This document shows, in pieces, positions 7,215 through 16,165 of a stretch of 21,132 nucleotides of DNA (positions within the stretch are counted from its first letter, which is position 1; every line of letters starts with the position of its first letter). The stretch is from JAJRVH01 sp964505995. GTDB lineage: Bacteria; Pseudomonadota; Zetaproteobacteria; Mariprofundales; Mariprofundaceae. The DNA lies in NCBI GenBank assembly GCA_964505995.1, contig CAZDLB010000018.1, forward strand, positions 1-21,132, in the 5' to 3' direction. Under the pieces are notes generated by a model. It had not been told where the DNA came from, did no database searches, and was given only the letters and a program-made list of their open reading frames with translations. Made by a program: the position numbers and the translations under genes.

Positions 7215-8192
7215 TCAGCTTTCGGCCGAATCCGCGTTGTCCTGCGGCGGCCAGTTCTCGAGCTTCATGCCCAGATGCAGGCCCATCTTCTCCAGAACTT
7301 CCTTGATCTCATTCAGGGACTTGCGGCCAAAATTCGGCGTGCGCAGCATCTCCTGCTCACTGCGCTGCACCAGATCACCGACGCGGAACACATCGTCGGA
7401 CTTCAGGCAGTTCATCGAGCGCACGGACAGATCCAGATGCTCGATCGGCTGCGCCAGCAGCTCCTCGAGCGCATCATTGCTTTCCTCTTCGGCCTCGCCG
7501 AGATCGATGTTCGAGAAGTCGATGAACACCGCCAGCTGCTTCTCAAGGATGCGGGCTGCCTCGTTGATGGCCTCCTCCGGCGTCAGCGCGCCATTGGTCT
7601 CGACTTCCATGATCAGCTTGTCGTAATTCGTCTTCTGACCGACACGCGCAGCCTCCACCCGGGTTGCCACCCGGCGAATCGGCGAATACGAGGCATCCAC
7701 CAGCAGCGTGCCGATGGCGCGGTTCTCGACCTCGCGCTCGGCAGCCGGGTCATAGCCACGGCCCTTCTGAACCAGTGCCTCGAACTGCAGGTGACCATCG
7801 TCGTTCAGATGCGCGATCACCAGCTCCGGATTGAGCACAAAGACTCCGGCCGGGCACTGGATATCGCCAGCGGTGACGACGGCCGGGCCCTTGACGTCGA
7901 GCGAAATCGTCACGTCGTCATCGGACTCCTGGCGCAGGTCCAGTTCCTTGAGCGACAGGATGATGTCCATGACATCCTCGCGCACGCCCTTGATCGTGTC
8001 GTACTCGTGCATCACGCCTTCGAACTTGACCTGGGTCACGGCGGATCCGGGCAGCGAGGACAGCAGCATGCGGCGCAGGCTGTTGCCGATCGTCGTGCCG
8101 TAGCCGCGCTCCAGCGGCTCGAACACGATCTTGGCGGACCGGCCGGCTACGATTTCTTCTACTGTGACACTACGCGGCGTAATCAACGACAT
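7215..8192 (-). CDS. rpoA: DNA-directed RNA polymerase subunit alpha
   Basis: A 325-residue alpha subunit, near the usual 329. The N-terminal assembly domain carries the dimerisation segment FEPLERGYGTTIGNSLRRMLLSS (split here for length: FEPLERGYGTTIG, then NSLRRMLLSS). An acidic linker (EAEEESNDALEE) precedes the C-terminal domain with VRSMNCLKSDDV, which keeps the arginine, asparagine and lysine used for UP-element contact. The LRTPNFGRKSLNEIKEVL helix pair and LENWPPQ ending follow. It sits between rpsD and rplQ, as in beta- and gammaproteobacteria. The start ATG 8192 is 24 nt after the rpsD stop. Confidence 0.98.
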   Translation of the reverse strand: MSLITPRSVTVEEIVAGRSAKIVFEPLERGYGTTIGNSLRRMLLSSLPGSAVTQVKFEGVMHEYDTIKGVREDVMDIILSLKELDLRQESDDDVTISLDVKGPAVVTAGDIQCPAGVFVLNPELVIAHLNDDGHLQFEALVQKGRGYDPAAEREVENRAIGTLLVDASYSPIRRVATRVEAARVGQKTNYDKLIMEVETNGALTPEEAINEAARILEKQLAVFIDFSNIDLGEAEEESNDALEELLAQPIEHLDLSVRSMNCLKSDDVFRVGDLVQRSEQEMLRTPNFGRKSLNEIKEVLEKMGLHLGMKLENWPPQDNADSAES

Positions 8193-8216
8193 GAAGACGG
8201 ACCTCAGCTTGGTATT

Positions 8217-8846
8217 TTACTTGGAGTACAGTTCGACGATGAGCTGTTCGCGGATGTTCGGATCCAGCTGATCACGCTGCGGCAGCTCGCGGAACACGCC
8301 CTGCCGACTCGGAAGATCGACATCCATCCACTCGGCCACGCCACGGCTTGCGGCGGCTTCAGCGGCGGCATTCACGCGCAGATGCTGCTTGGCGCGCTCC
8401 ACCAGCTCGACACGAGCACCAACCGGCACACGCGCGGACGGGATGTTCACAACCCTGCCATTGACCTTGACGAGCTTGTGGCGAACGATCTGGCGCGCCT
8501 CGGTGCGCGAGCTGGCCAGACCCATGCGATAGATCACATTGTCCAGTCGCGACTCGAGCAGGTGCAGCAGGTTCAGACCCGTCACGCCCGGCATGCGGTC
8601 GGCATCGGCGAAATAACGGCGGAACTGCTTCTCCTGCAGGCCATAGGTACGCTTGACCTTCTGCTTCTCACGCAGCTGCAGACCGTAGTCGGAGACCTTG
8701 GCGCGACGGTTCTGGCCATGCATGCCCGGAGCATACGGACGACGCTCGATCGGACACTTGGCCGAATAGCACTTGTCACCCTTCAGGTACAGCTTCTCAC
8801 CTTCGCGACGGCAAAGGCGGCACTTTGCTTCCATATAACGAGCCAT
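8217..8846 (-). CDS. rpsD: 30S ribosomal protein S4 (zinc-binding form)
   Basis: A 209-residue S4, a primary 16S rRNA-binding protein that nucleates 30S assembly. The start ATG 8846 gives the canonical MARYMEAK; the open frame to 8888 runs back into rpsK and is rejected. TAGGAG, overlapping the rpsK stop, lies 8 nt upstream. Cysteines C9, C12, C26 and C31 form an intact zinc-binding N-terminus, unlike E. coli S4, which has lost most of it. The S4 RNA-binding domain follows (SRLDNVIYRMGLASSRTEAR onward, about residues 98-160). In E. coli S4 represses the alpha operon; no such pseudoknot could be confirmed here. Confidence 0.97.
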   Translation of the reverse strand: MARYMEAKCRLCRREGEKLYLKGDKCYSAKCPIERRPYAPGMHGQNRRAKVSDYGLQLREKQKVKRTYGLQEKQFRRYFADADRMPGVTGLNLLHLLESRLDNVIYRMGLASSRTEARQIVRHKLVKVNGRVVNIPSARVPVGARVELVERAKQHLRVNAAAEAAASRGVAEWMDVDLPSRQGVFRELPQRDQLDPNIREQLIVELYSK

Positions 8847-8857
8847 GTTCGAAACTC

Positions 8858-9247
8858 CTAGACGCGGCGCCGCTTCGGCGGGCGGCATCCATTATGCGGA
8901 ATGGGGGTCACGTCACGGATCGAGGTGACGTTGATGCCGGCCGCGGCAATCGCACGCAGCGCGGATTCGCGACCGCTGCCCGGTCCGCGAACAAGCACGG
9001 CGCAGTTCTTCACGCCATGGTCGATCGCCTTCTGGGCCGCTTCCTCGGCCGCCACCTGAGCGGCAAACGGCGTGCTCTTGCGCGAGCCCTTGAAACCGGA
9101 GGCTCCGGCCGTGGCCCAGGCAATCGCATTGCCGGCCTCGTCGGTGAACGTGATGATCGTGTTGTTAAAGGTTGCCTTGATATGGGCAACGGCGTTCGCG
9201 ACATTCTTGCGAGCGCGCTTCTTGCCCGATGCTTTTGGTGCAGCCAT
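8858..9247 (-). CDS. rpsK: 30S ribosomal protein S11
   Basis: A 129-residue S11, the usual length. The central ATFNNTIITFTDEAGNAIAW segment and the C-terminal DVTPIPHNGCRPPKRRRV tail are diagnostic. S11 sits on the platform of the 30S subunit and contacts S7 near the E-site mRNA. It starts 11 nt after the rpsM stop and is followed by rpsD, whose ribosome site overlaps this stop codon. Confidence 0.98.
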   Translation of the reverse strand: MAAPKASGKKRARKNVANAVAHIKATFNNTIITFTDEAGNAIAWATAGASGFKGSRKSTPFAAQVAAEEAAQKAIDHGVKNCAVLVRGPGSGRESALRAIAAAGINVTSIRDVTPIPHNGCRPPKRRRV

Positions 9248-9258
9248 CGATTATCCCC

Positions 9259-9627
9259 TTACTTCTTCTTGCCGGCGATGGGTCGGCGCGGACCCTTGCG
9301 CGTGCGGGCATTCGTCTTCGTGCGCTGGCCGCGCAGCGGCAGGCCTTTGCGGTGGCGCAGGCCGCGATAGCAGCCGAGATCGGTCAGACGCTTGATGTTC
9401 AGCGACACCTCGCGGCGCAGATCGCCCTCGACGGTATATTCCTTGTCGATGATGCTGCGGATCTTGACGACCTCATCGTCGGTCAGATCCTTCACGCGCG
9501 TGTCCGCATTGACGCCGGCCTTGGCCAGGATCTTCTGCGAAGACGACAGTCCAATGCCGTAGATATAGGTCAGCGCGACCTCGACGCGTTTCTGAGTCGG
9601 AATGTTTACACCGGCTATACGAGCCAC
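9259..9627 (-). CDS. rpsM: 30S ribosomal protein S13
   Basis: A 122-residue S13 in the head of the 30S subunit, contacting tRNA and the L5 bridge. It begins MARIAGVNIPTQKRVEVALTYIYGIG and ends in the basic RGQRTKTNARTRKGP tail that reaches the P-site tRNA. The start codon is GTG (9627-9625), with AGGAGG 6 nt upstream, which decides the start. It is the first gene after the only wide gap of the cluster (69 nt to rpmJ), so it probably heads an alpha transcript as well as being read through from upstream. Confidence 0.98.
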   Translation of the reverse strand: MARIAGVNIPTQKRVEVALTYIYGIGLSSSQKILAKAGVNADTRVKDLTDDEVVKIRSIIDKEYTVEGDLRREVSLNIKRLTDLGCYRGLRHRKGLPLRGQRTKTNARTRKGPRRPIAGKKK

Positions 9628-9633
9628 TTCTTG

Positions 9634-9639
9634 CCTCCT
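9634..9639 (-). promoter_or_regulatory. Shine-Dalgarno sequence for the GTG start of rpsM
   Basis: AGGAGG on the minus strand, 6 nt before GTG 9627. It is a complete match to the 16S anti-Shine-Dalgarno and compensates for a non-ATG start. Confidence 0.8.
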
Positions 9640-9661
9640 TGGGGCCTAAAAAAGGGCGCGA

Positions 9662-9690
9662 ACGATAGCGAAAACCGCCTGCCCGCGCAA
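9662..9690 (-). promoter_or_regulatory. candidate promoter of the alpha operon (upstream of rpsM)
   Basis: In the rpmJ-rpsM gap the minus strand reads TTGCGC, 17 nt, TATCGT. The -35 matches consensus at three positions and the -10 at four. Its position just before rpsM parallels the alpha operon promoter of E. coli. It is followed by a GC stretch and a six-T run (9653-9648), which could alternatively belong to a weak attenuator hairpin. Confidence 0.35.
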
Positions 9691-9696
9691 CTTCTC

Positions 9697-9810
9697 CTAA
9701 CCCTGACGCTGTTTGTGACGTGCGTTCTCGCAGATGATGCGAACCACGCCCTTGCGGCGGATCACACGGCACTTGTTACACATTTTCTTCACTGATGCAC
9801 GGACCTTCAC
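9697..9810 (-). CDS. rpmJ: 50S ribosomal protein L36 (zinc-binding form)
   Basis: A 37-residue L36, too short and with the wrong start codon for a simple ATG search. It starts at GTG 9810 and ends in TAG (9699-9697). The translation begins MKVRASVKKMCNKC and ends ARHKQRQG. C11, C14, C27 and H32 make the complete zinc-binding set of the C+ form. GGAGGT lies 6 nt before the GTG, so the start is firm. L36 packs into domain V/VI of 23S rRNA. It sits between infA and rpsM, the arrangement seen in betaproteobacteria and Firmicutes. Confidence 0.96.
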   Translation of the reverse strand: MKVRASVKKMCNKCRVIRRKGVVRIICENARHKQRQG

Positions 9811-9816
9811 GTCTGC

Positions 9817-9822
9817 ACCTCC
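9817..9822 (-). promoter_or_regulatory. Shine-Dalgarno sequence for the GTG start of rpmJ
   Basis: GGAGGT on the minus strand, 6 nt before GTG 9810. It decides the start of this very small gene, whose only internal ATG lies at codon 10. Confidence 0.8.
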
Positions 9823-9845
9823 ACAATCTTTTGCCGAAGAACGGC

Positions 9846-10064
9846 CTACTTTTCGCGGTAGCTGATCCGGCCGCGGGAAAGGTCGTAGGGCGAGATTTCA
9901 ACCGTCACCTTGTCACCCGGCAGGATGCGGATGTAGTACTTGCGCATCTTTCCGGAGATCGTGCACAGCAGTTCGTGCCCATTCTCCAGCCTGACCTTGA
10001 ACATGGCATTGGGAAGCTTCTCGACCACTTCCCCGGACATCTCGATAATATCTTCCTTCGCCAT
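9846..10064 (-). CDS. infA: translation initiation factor IF-1
   Basis: A 72-residue protein forming a single S1-type OB fold, exactly the usual IF-1 length. Diagnostic segments are MAKEDIIEMSGEVVE, the LENGHELLCTISGKMRKYYIRI core and the closing PYDLSRGRISYREK. IF-1 occupies the 30S A site during initiation. The ATG lies 3 nt after the adk stop (TGAGGTATG), so its ribosome site overlaps the end of adk. A 35-nt gap separates it from rpmJ. Placement of infA between adk and rpmJ is not the E. coli arrangement, where infA is elsewhere. Confidence 0.98.
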   Translation of the reverse strand: MAKEDIIEMSGEVVEKLPNAMFKVRLENGHELLCTISGKMRKYYIRILPGDKVTVEISPYDLSRGRISYREK

Positions 10065-10067
10065 ACC

Positions 10068-10708
10068 TCAGTCTTCAACCGCCTTCATCAATGCGGCAAA
10101 CACCGCATCCATCTCCCCGGACGCATCGAGCCTGCGAAAGCCGTCCTTGTCCCGGTAATACTCCAGCAGTGGCTGGGTCTGTTCCTGATAGACATGCAGA
10201 CGGTTGGCAATCACATCCTCGCGATCATCCTCGCGCTGATACAGTTCGCCGCCGCAGCGATCGCAACGCCCTGTTTCACGGGGGGGCGAATAATGCCTAT
10301 GAAATCCAAAACCGCAAGCCCTGCAGATCAGTCGCCCGGCCAGCCGCTCGATCAGCTTTTCCTCCGGCGCATCCATGAATATCACGCGATCGATGCGCAT
10401 GCCATGGCGCGCAAGCATCTCCTCCAGCGCCCTGGCCTGAGCCACGTTGCGCGGGAAACCGTCGAGCAGGAAGCCCGTGCCGGCATCGGCCACGATCTCG
10501 TCCTCGATCATCGCGACCACGACCTCATCCGGGACGAGCTTGCCGGCATCCATGTAGGCCTTGGCCTTCAGCCCGGCCTCGGTGCCGTCACGCACGGCCG
10601 CCCGCAGGATATCGCCCATCGCCAGATGACGGACACCGCTCTCCGCCGCAAGGCGCGCGCCCTGGGTTCCCTTGCCAACGCCGGGAGGGCCGAACAGTAC
10701 GATGTTCA

Positions 10709-10709
<1 letters not shown>
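10068..10709 (-). CDS. adk: adenylate kinase (zinc-lid form)
   Basis: A 213-residue adenylate kinase catalysing ATP + AMP to 2 ADP. The P-loop GPPGVGKGT (7-15), the AMP-binding region around DGFPRN (83-88) and the arginine-rich DREDV segment (162-166) are present. The LID carries a four-cysteine zinc site (C129, C132, C149, C152), as in Gram-positive enzymes and some proteobacteria, but not E. coli. The start overlaps the secY stop by one base (TGATG), a strong coupling signature. The secY-adk pairing is usual in alphaproteobacteria and Firmicutes; the map gene that often follows is absent. Confidence 0.97.
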
Positions 10710-12195
<1,486 letters not shown>

Positions 12196-12196
12196 C

Positions 12197-12649
12197 TCAG
12201 GCCTCGGCCGTGATCAGTTTCAGCGTGCCGCCGGCAGCCTCGATCTTGCTGGCTGCGGAAGCGGAAGCGGCATGCACCGCAAGCTCGATCTTGCGGCTCA
12301 GCTCGCCGCTGCCCAGCACCTTGATCGGATCCACGGCATTGCGAACCAGCCCGGCCTCGTAGAGCGCTGCGGCATCCACCGTCGCACCGTCATCGAAGGC
12401 GTTGAGCTGGCCCAGATTGACGATCTGGAAATCGTTCTTCACATGCGACGTGAAGCCGCGCTTCGGCACGCGGCGGATCAGCGGCATCTGGCCGCCCTCG
12501 AAGCCGCGCGCGACCTTGCCGCCGGTACGGGATTTCTGGCCCTTGTGGCCGCGGCCGGCCGTCTTGCCATGGCCCGAGCCGATGCCGCAGCCGACGCGCT
12601 TGCGGGACTTGCGGGAACCTGCCGTTGCTTGGATGTCGTTCAGTTTCAT
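12197..12649 (-). CDS. rplO: 50S ribosomal protein L15
   Basis: A 150-residue L15, a late-assembly 50S protein. The N-terminal glycine/arginine-rich extension (RKRVGCGIGSGHGKTAGRGH, then KGQKSRTGGKV) penetrates 23S rRNA and is diagnostic. The globular part contains the GFEGGQMPLIRRVPKRGF motif, cut here to GGQMPLIRRVPKRGF. The ATG is 3 nt after the rpmD stop, with GGAG inside the last codons of rpmD. The stop is one base before the secY ATG. Confidence 0.97.
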   Translation of the reverse strand: MKLNDIQATAGSRKSRKRVGCGIGSGHGKTAGRGHKGQKSRTGGKVARGFEGGQMPLIRRVPKRGFTSHVKNDFQIVNLGQLNAFDDGATVDAAALYEAGLVRNAVDPIKVLGSGELSRKIELAVHAASASAASKIEAAGGTLKLITAEA

Positions 12650-12652
12650 CGT

Positions 12653-12844
12653 TTATTCTCCGGATTCAATACGAACGAGATGGGAAACCTTGTTCACCAT
12701 GCCGCGAACGGCCGGCGTGTCCTCAAGCTCGACGACCTGATGCATGCGGCGCAGGCCAAGGCCACGCAGCGTGGCGGCCTGATCCTTGGAGTAGCCGATT
12801 GCGCTCTTGACCTGACGAACCTGAATGGTGTTCTTCTTTGCCAT
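12653..12844 (-). CDS. rpmD: 50S ribosomal protein L30
   Basis: A 63-residue L30 (E. coli has 59), with the family pattern IQVRQVKSAIGYSKDQAATLRGLGLRRM and closing VNKVSHLVRIE; each piece matches the compact two-strand/helix fold. The frame can begin at a TTG (12850) or two ATGs. ATG 12844 is chosen because AGGAG lies 6 nt upstream and it yields MAKKNTIQV. Presence of L30 between S5 and L15 is standard for the spc operon. Confidence 0.95.
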   Translation of the reverse strand: MAKKNTIQVRQVKSAIGYSKDQAATLRGLGLRRMHQVVELEDTPAVRGMVNKVSHLVRIESGE

Positions 12845-12856
12845 CATCAACTCCTG

Positions 12857-13336
12857 TTAGGCGGCCTTGCCACGGCGAGCGGCAACCTGCTCCGGACTCT
12901 GCAGTGACTTCAGGCCGTTGAACGTGGCGCGCACGACGTTCAGCGCATTGCGCGAACCCAGGCACTTGGTCAGGATGTCCTTGACGCCTGCGGCATCGAG
13001 CACGGCGCGCACCGCGGAACAGGCAATCACGCCGGTACCCTCGGAGGCGGGCTTGAGCATCACGCGGCTGGCATCCTGGCGGCCGGTCACCTCATAATGG
13101 ATCGTTCCGCCCTTGCGCGGCACATAGATCAGGGACTTCTTGGCGATCTCGGTGGCCTTGCGGATGGCCTCGGGAACCTCGCGGGCCTTCGCATGGCCGA
13201 AACCGACATGGCCGTTGCCGTCACCGACGACCATCAGCGCGGCAAAGCTCATGTTGCGTCCGCCCGCCGTCGTCTTGGCCACACGATTGATATGGATGAG
13301 CTTTTCGGTCAGCTCCAGTTCTTCCGTATTGATCAT
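12857..13336 (-). CDS. rpsE: 30S ribosomal protein S5
   Basis: A 159-residue S5, involved in decoding fidelity and in the mRNA-entry helicase site together with S3 and S4. The double-stranded-RNA-binding-like N-terminal domain is clear (ELTEKLIHINRVAKTTAGGR, then MSFAALMVVGDGNGHVGFG). The C-terminal domain carries GTGVIACSAVRAVLDAAGVKD and the LGSRNALNVVRATFNGL region. The ATG is 9 nt after the rplR stop. The protein is slightly shorter than the E. coli 167 residues, at the termini only. Confidence 0.97.
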   Translation of the reverse strand: MINTEELELTEKLIHINRVAKTTAGGRNMSFAALMVVGDGNGHVGFGHAKAREVPEAIRKATEIAKKSLIYVPRKGGTIHYEVTGRQDASRVMLKPASEGTGVIACSAVRAVLDAAGVKDILTKCLGSRNALNVVRATFNGLKSLQSPEQVAARRGKAA

Positions 13337-13345
13337 TCCTGTCTC

Positions 13346-13699
13346 CTAGAACTTCAGTCCGGCGCTGCGGGCGCCTTCGGCCAGCGCCTGTACACGGCCA
13401 TGGTAGGGATAGCGGCCGCGATCGAAGGCCACCTCGGTTACGCCGGCCTTGACCGCGCGCTCGCCCAGCAGCTTGCCGACCTCTTCCGCACCGGCCTTGT
13501 TGCCGCCGTTCTTCACGGACTTCTCCAGGCTCGATGCAGCCGCCAGCGTCCTGCCGGTCTGATCGTCGATCAGCTGCGCATAGATATGGCGGGCCGAGCG
13601 GAACACGCTCAGGCGGACGCGGCCGGACGCCTTGACGCGCGCACGCACCCGGCGGGTACGGCGAACGGCACTGTTCTTCTCATAACGTTTTGCAGACAT
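13346..13699 (-). CDS. rplR: 50S ribosomal protein L18
   Basis: A 117-residue L18, the same length as in E. coli. It binds 5S rRNA together with L5 and L25 to form the central protuberance. Recognisable segments are RVRARVKASGRVRLSVFRSARHIYAQLIDD (cited in parts: RLSVFRS and HIYAQLIDD) and the closing AFDRGRYPYHGRVQALAEGAR. It lies between rplF and rpsE in the standard spc order. Confidence 0.97.
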   Translation of the reverse strand: MSAKRYEKNSAVRRTRRVRARVKASGRVRLSVFRSARHIYAQLIDDQTGRTLAAASSLEKSVKNGGNKAGAEEVGKLLGERAVKAGVTEVAFDRGRYPYHGRVQALAEGARSAGLKF

Positions 13700-13727
13700 G
13701 TCCTATCTCCTGTCCCGTATTCCGGCC

Positions 13728-14261
13728 TTAGGCCTTCTTGCCTTCCTTCATCGCGACATACTCGTTCTCGTAGCGGACGCCCTTGCCCTTGTACGGCTCG
13801 GGCGGACGGAAGGCGCGGATCTCGGCGGCCACCTGACCCACCTTCTGCTTGTCGAAGCCGGTGACGATGATCTTGCTCTGCTCGACCTTCGCATCCACAC
13901 CGTCCGGCAGCTCGTACTCGACCGGGTGCGAGAAGCCGAGCGACAGGTTCAGCTTGCGTCCCTGCGCCTGGGCACGGTAGCCGACGCCACGCAGTTCGAG
14001 AACCTTCTGGAAACCGGTGGACACGCCAATGACGTTGTTGGCGATCAGGGCGCGCACCAGGCCGTAGAACGACTTGGTCTTCTTGTCATCCAGTCGGCTG
14101 CAGTGAACCTGCAGCTGATCACCTTCCTGCGTCACCGTGATGCCGTTAAACAGCGGCGAAACGAGTTCGCCCTTCGGCCCCTTGACCGTGACCGAGTCCT
14201 CGCTGATGCGGACCTCGACGCCGGCAGGCACCGTAATCGGTTGTTTACCAATACGCGACAT
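13728..14261 (-). CDS. rplF: 50S ribosomal protein L6
   Basis: A 177-residue L6, identical in length to the E. coli protein. It has two repeated domains near the sarcin-ricin loop. Markers are MSRIGKQPITVPAGVEV, the VTVKGPKGEL strand, LRGVGYRAQAQG and the C-terminal FRPPEPYKGKGVRYENE signature. GAGGT, overlapping the rpsH stop, precedes the ATG by 5 nt. Confidence 0.98.
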   Translation of the reverse strand: MSRIGKQPITVPAGVEVRISEDSVTVKGPKGELVSPLFNGITVTQEGDQLQVHCSRLDDKKTKSFYGLVRALIANNVIGVSTGFQKVLELRGVGYRAQAQGRKLNLSLGFSHPVEYELPDGVDAKVEQSKIIVTGFDKQKVGQVAAEIRAFRPPEPYKGKGVRYENEYVAMKEGKKA

Positions 14262-14269
14262 AATCTACC

Positions 14270-14665
14270 TCAGAATACCGTACACAGAATCTCGCCGCCG
14301 ATGTGCGCCTGGCGAGCCTTCTTGTCGGTCATGATACCCTTGGATGTGCTGACGATGGCAACACCGTAGCCATTCTTCACGCGCGGCAGCTCATCGGCGC
14401 CGGCATAGACACGGCGGCCCGAGCGCGACACGCGATTGATTTCGCGAATGATCGGCTGGCCTTCGTCGTCATAGCGCAGCGTCAGACGCAGATAGCGCAG
14501 CCCCTTGTGGTTGTAGCTCTTCACCGCAGCGATATAGCCCTCTTCCTTGAGCAGCTCGGCAATGGCTTCCAGCACCTTGCTCGCAGGAAGTTCGATCTTC
14601 TCTAGCCCGGCGGCCTGCGCGTTGCGAATACGCGTGAGCATGTCGGCAATGCGATCCATCATCAT
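14270..14665 (-). CDS. rpsH: 30S ribosomal protein S8
   Basis: A 131-residue S8 (E. coli 130). The body begins DRIADMLTRIRNAQAAG and ends with the STSKGIMTDKKAR loop and GGEILCTVF. S8 is a central-domain 16S rRNA binder and, in E. coli, the translational repressor of the spc operon. The open frame runs to 14725, but that part overlaps rpsN. Three consecutive ATGs (14665, 14662, 14659) follow AAGGGG. The first, with a spacing of 9 nt, is used here; the next two would shorten the protein by one or two methionines only. Confidence 0.96.
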   Translation of the reverse strand: MMMDRIADMLTRIRNAQAAGLEKIELPASKVLEAIAELLKEEGYIAAVKSYNHKGLRYLRLTLRYDDEGQPIIREINRVSRSGRRVYAGADELPRVKNGYGVAIVSTSKGIMTDKKARQAHIGGEILCTVF

Positions 14666-14678
14666 GACATTCTTCCCC

Positions 14679-14864
14679 TTACCAGCTGGACTTGACCATG
14701 CCGGGAATCTCACCGGCAAGGGCATGCTTGCGCAGACAGATACGGCAGATGCCGAACTTGCGATAGACCGAGTGCGGTCGTCCGCAGAGCTGGCAGCGCG
14801 TATAGGCGCGGACCTTGAATTTCGGCTTGCGATTGCATTTCGCGATCAGACGTTTGGAAGCCAT
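14679..14864 (-). CDS. rpsN: 30S ribosomal protein S14, zinc-binding short form (type Z)
   Basis: A 61-residue S14 with the zinc motif C24-x2-C27 and C40-x2-C43 (CQLCGRPHSVYRKFGICRIC). This is the short 'type Z' protein of Gram-positives, Thermus and various deeper lineages. Most gamma- and alphaproteobacteria carry the 101-residue cysteine-free form. It sits at the normal place between rplE and rpsH, so it is the housekeeping copy. S14 lies in the 30S head near S3 and S10. AGGAG is 10 nt before the ATG. Confidence 0.97.
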   Translation of the reverse strand: MASKRLIAKCNRKPKFKVRAYTRCQLCGRPHSVYRKFGICRICLRKHALAGEIPGMVKSSW

Positions 14865-14880
14865 GGTTTATCTACTCCTG

Positions 14881-15420
14881 TTAGCTGCGGAAGGGCATCG
14901 CGAACTGCTTGAGCAGCGCGCGTCCTTCTTCATCGGTCTTGGCGGTCGTGCAGATGGTGATATCCATGCCGCGGACCTTGTCCACCTTGTCGTAGTCGAT
15001 TTCCGGGAAGATGATCTGTTCCCGGATGCCCAGCGTGTAGTTGCCGCGGCCATCGAAGGACTTCGGCGACACGCCCTTGAAGTCGCGGATGCGCGGCAGC
15101 GCAATGTTCACCAGACGATCGAGGAATTCCCACATGCGGTCGCCGCGCAGCGTCACGCGGCAGCCCACCGGCATGCCCTCGCGCAGCTTGAAGTTCGCGA
15201 TGGACTTGCGCGCCCGGGTCGTGACCGGCTTCTGACCGGTGATCGCGGCCATGTCGGCCAGCGCGCCTTCCAGCAGCTTGGAATTCTGCGCGGCCTCGCC
15301 GACGCCCATGTTGACGACGATCTTCGAGATCGTCGGCGTCTGCATCGGGTTCTTGTAGCCGAACTCCTTGACCAGGGCCGGCGCCACCGTCTTCTTGTAC
15401 TGTTCCTTCAAACGAGCCAT
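14881..15420 (-). CDS. rplE: 50S ribosomal protein L5
   Basis: A 179-residue L5, the E. coli length. It binds 5S rRNA and forms the inter-subunit bridge with S13. Family segments include MARLKEQYKKTVAPALVKEFGY, of which LKEQY and KEFGY are typical, plus KIVVNMGVGEA, TRARKSIANFKLREG and the NYTLGIREQIIFPEI strand. AGGAG lies 8 nt before the ATG. It is followed by the zinc form of rpsN. Confidence 0.98.
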   Translation of the reverse strand: MARLKEQYKKTVAPALVKEFGYKNPMQTPTISKIVVNMGVGEAAQNSKLLEGALADMAAITGQKPVTTRARKSIANFKLREGMPVGCRVTLRGDRMWEFLDRLVNIALPRIRDFKGVSPKSFDGRGNYTLGIREQIIFPEIDYDKVDKVRGMDITICTTAKTDEEGRALLKQFAMPFRS

Positions 15421-15431
15421 CGTTCTATCTC

Positions 15432-15761
15432 CTAACGATCCAGCACTTCACCGCATTTGCGGCAGGTGCGAACCTTGCGCCCGTCCTCGAGCTTCTTCAT
15501 CCCCAGACGCACGCCGGTCTTGCACTTCGGGCAGAAGAACTGCACGTTGGAGATGGCCAACGGGGCTTCTCGCTCGATGATGCCGCCGGAGCTGTTCGGC
15601 GTCGGACGGGTATGACGCTTGACCATGTTGACCTTGGCCACCTGGATCTTGCCCTCGGCCGGCAGCACACGCACCACCTTGCCGCGGGCACCCTTGTCAC
15701 GGCCGGCAATCACGATCACCTCGTCGTCCTTGCGAATTCTGGATTTCACCACTGTCGTCAT
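15432..15761 (-). CDS. rplX: 50S ribosomal protein L24 (cysteine-containing form)
   Basis: A 109-residue L24, an early-assembly protein at the 5' end of 23S rRNA. The N-terminal KOW motif reads DDEVIVIAGRDKGARGKVVRV. The C-terminal part holds two cysteine pairs, FCPKCKTGVR and RTCRKCGEVL, forming a zinc-ribbon-like C+ site. E. coli L24 has lost these cysteines. The body is otherwise ordinary, with NMVKRHTRPT and the GGIIEREAPLAISNV segment. The ATG lies 20 nt after the rplN stop. Confidence 0.97.
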   Translation of the reverse strand: MTTVVKSRIRKDDEVIVIAGRDKGARGKVVRVLPAEGKIQVAKVNMVKRHTRPTPNSSGGIIEREAPLAISNVQFFCPKCKTGVRLGMKKLEDGRKVRTCRKCGEVLDR

Positions 15762-15781
15762 CTTATCGCCTCGCTTTCCGC

Positions 15782-16150
15782 TTACAGAACTTCCGGAGCC
15801 AGGGAGATGATCTTCATGTATCCCTTGTTCCTGAGCTCACGAGTCACCGGACCGAAGATACGCGTGCCGATCGGCTCGCTCTGCTTGGTCAGCAGCACGG
15901 CGGCATTCTCGTCAAAGCGGATCGAGCTGCCGTCCTTGCGGCGGAACTCCTTGGCCGTGCGCACGACCACGGCGCGCTGTACATCGCCCTTCTTGACCTT
16001 GCCGCCCGGCATCGCTTCCTTCACCGCAACGACGATCACGTCGCCGATGCGGGCATAGCGGCGCTTGGAGCCACCCAGCACCTTGATGCACTTGACCTTG
16101 CGCGCACCGGAATTGTCGGCGACCTGCAACATGGTTTCGTTCTGAATCAT
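15782..16150 (-). CDS. rplN: 50S ribosomal protein L14
   Basis: A 122-residue L14, close to the E. coli length of 123. Diagnostic segments are MIQNETMLQVADNSGARKV, of which the VADNSGA motif is near universal, and the VVRTAKEFRRKDGSSIRFDE loop, plus IGTRIFGPVTRELR. L14 lies at the subunit interface and forms an inter-subunit bridge with 16S rRNA. It follows rpsQ by 15 nt. In E. coli rplN opens the spc operon; here the gap is too short to hold a separate promoter. Confidence 0.98.
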   Translation of the reverse strand: MIQNETMLQVADNSGARKVKCIKVLGGSKRRYARIGDVIVVAVKEAMPGGKVKKGDVQRAVVVRTAKEFRRKDGSSIRFDENAAVLLTKQSEPIGTRIFGPVTRELRNKGYMKIISLAPEVL

Positions 16151-16165
16151 CGCAAACCCTCCGGA

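Noticed and set aside
7101..8861. 586-codon open frame on the plus strand opposite rplQ, rpoA and rpsD
   Set aside because: It is antisense to three unmistakable conserved genes, has no family resemblance, and arises from GC-rich codon use on the opposite strand.
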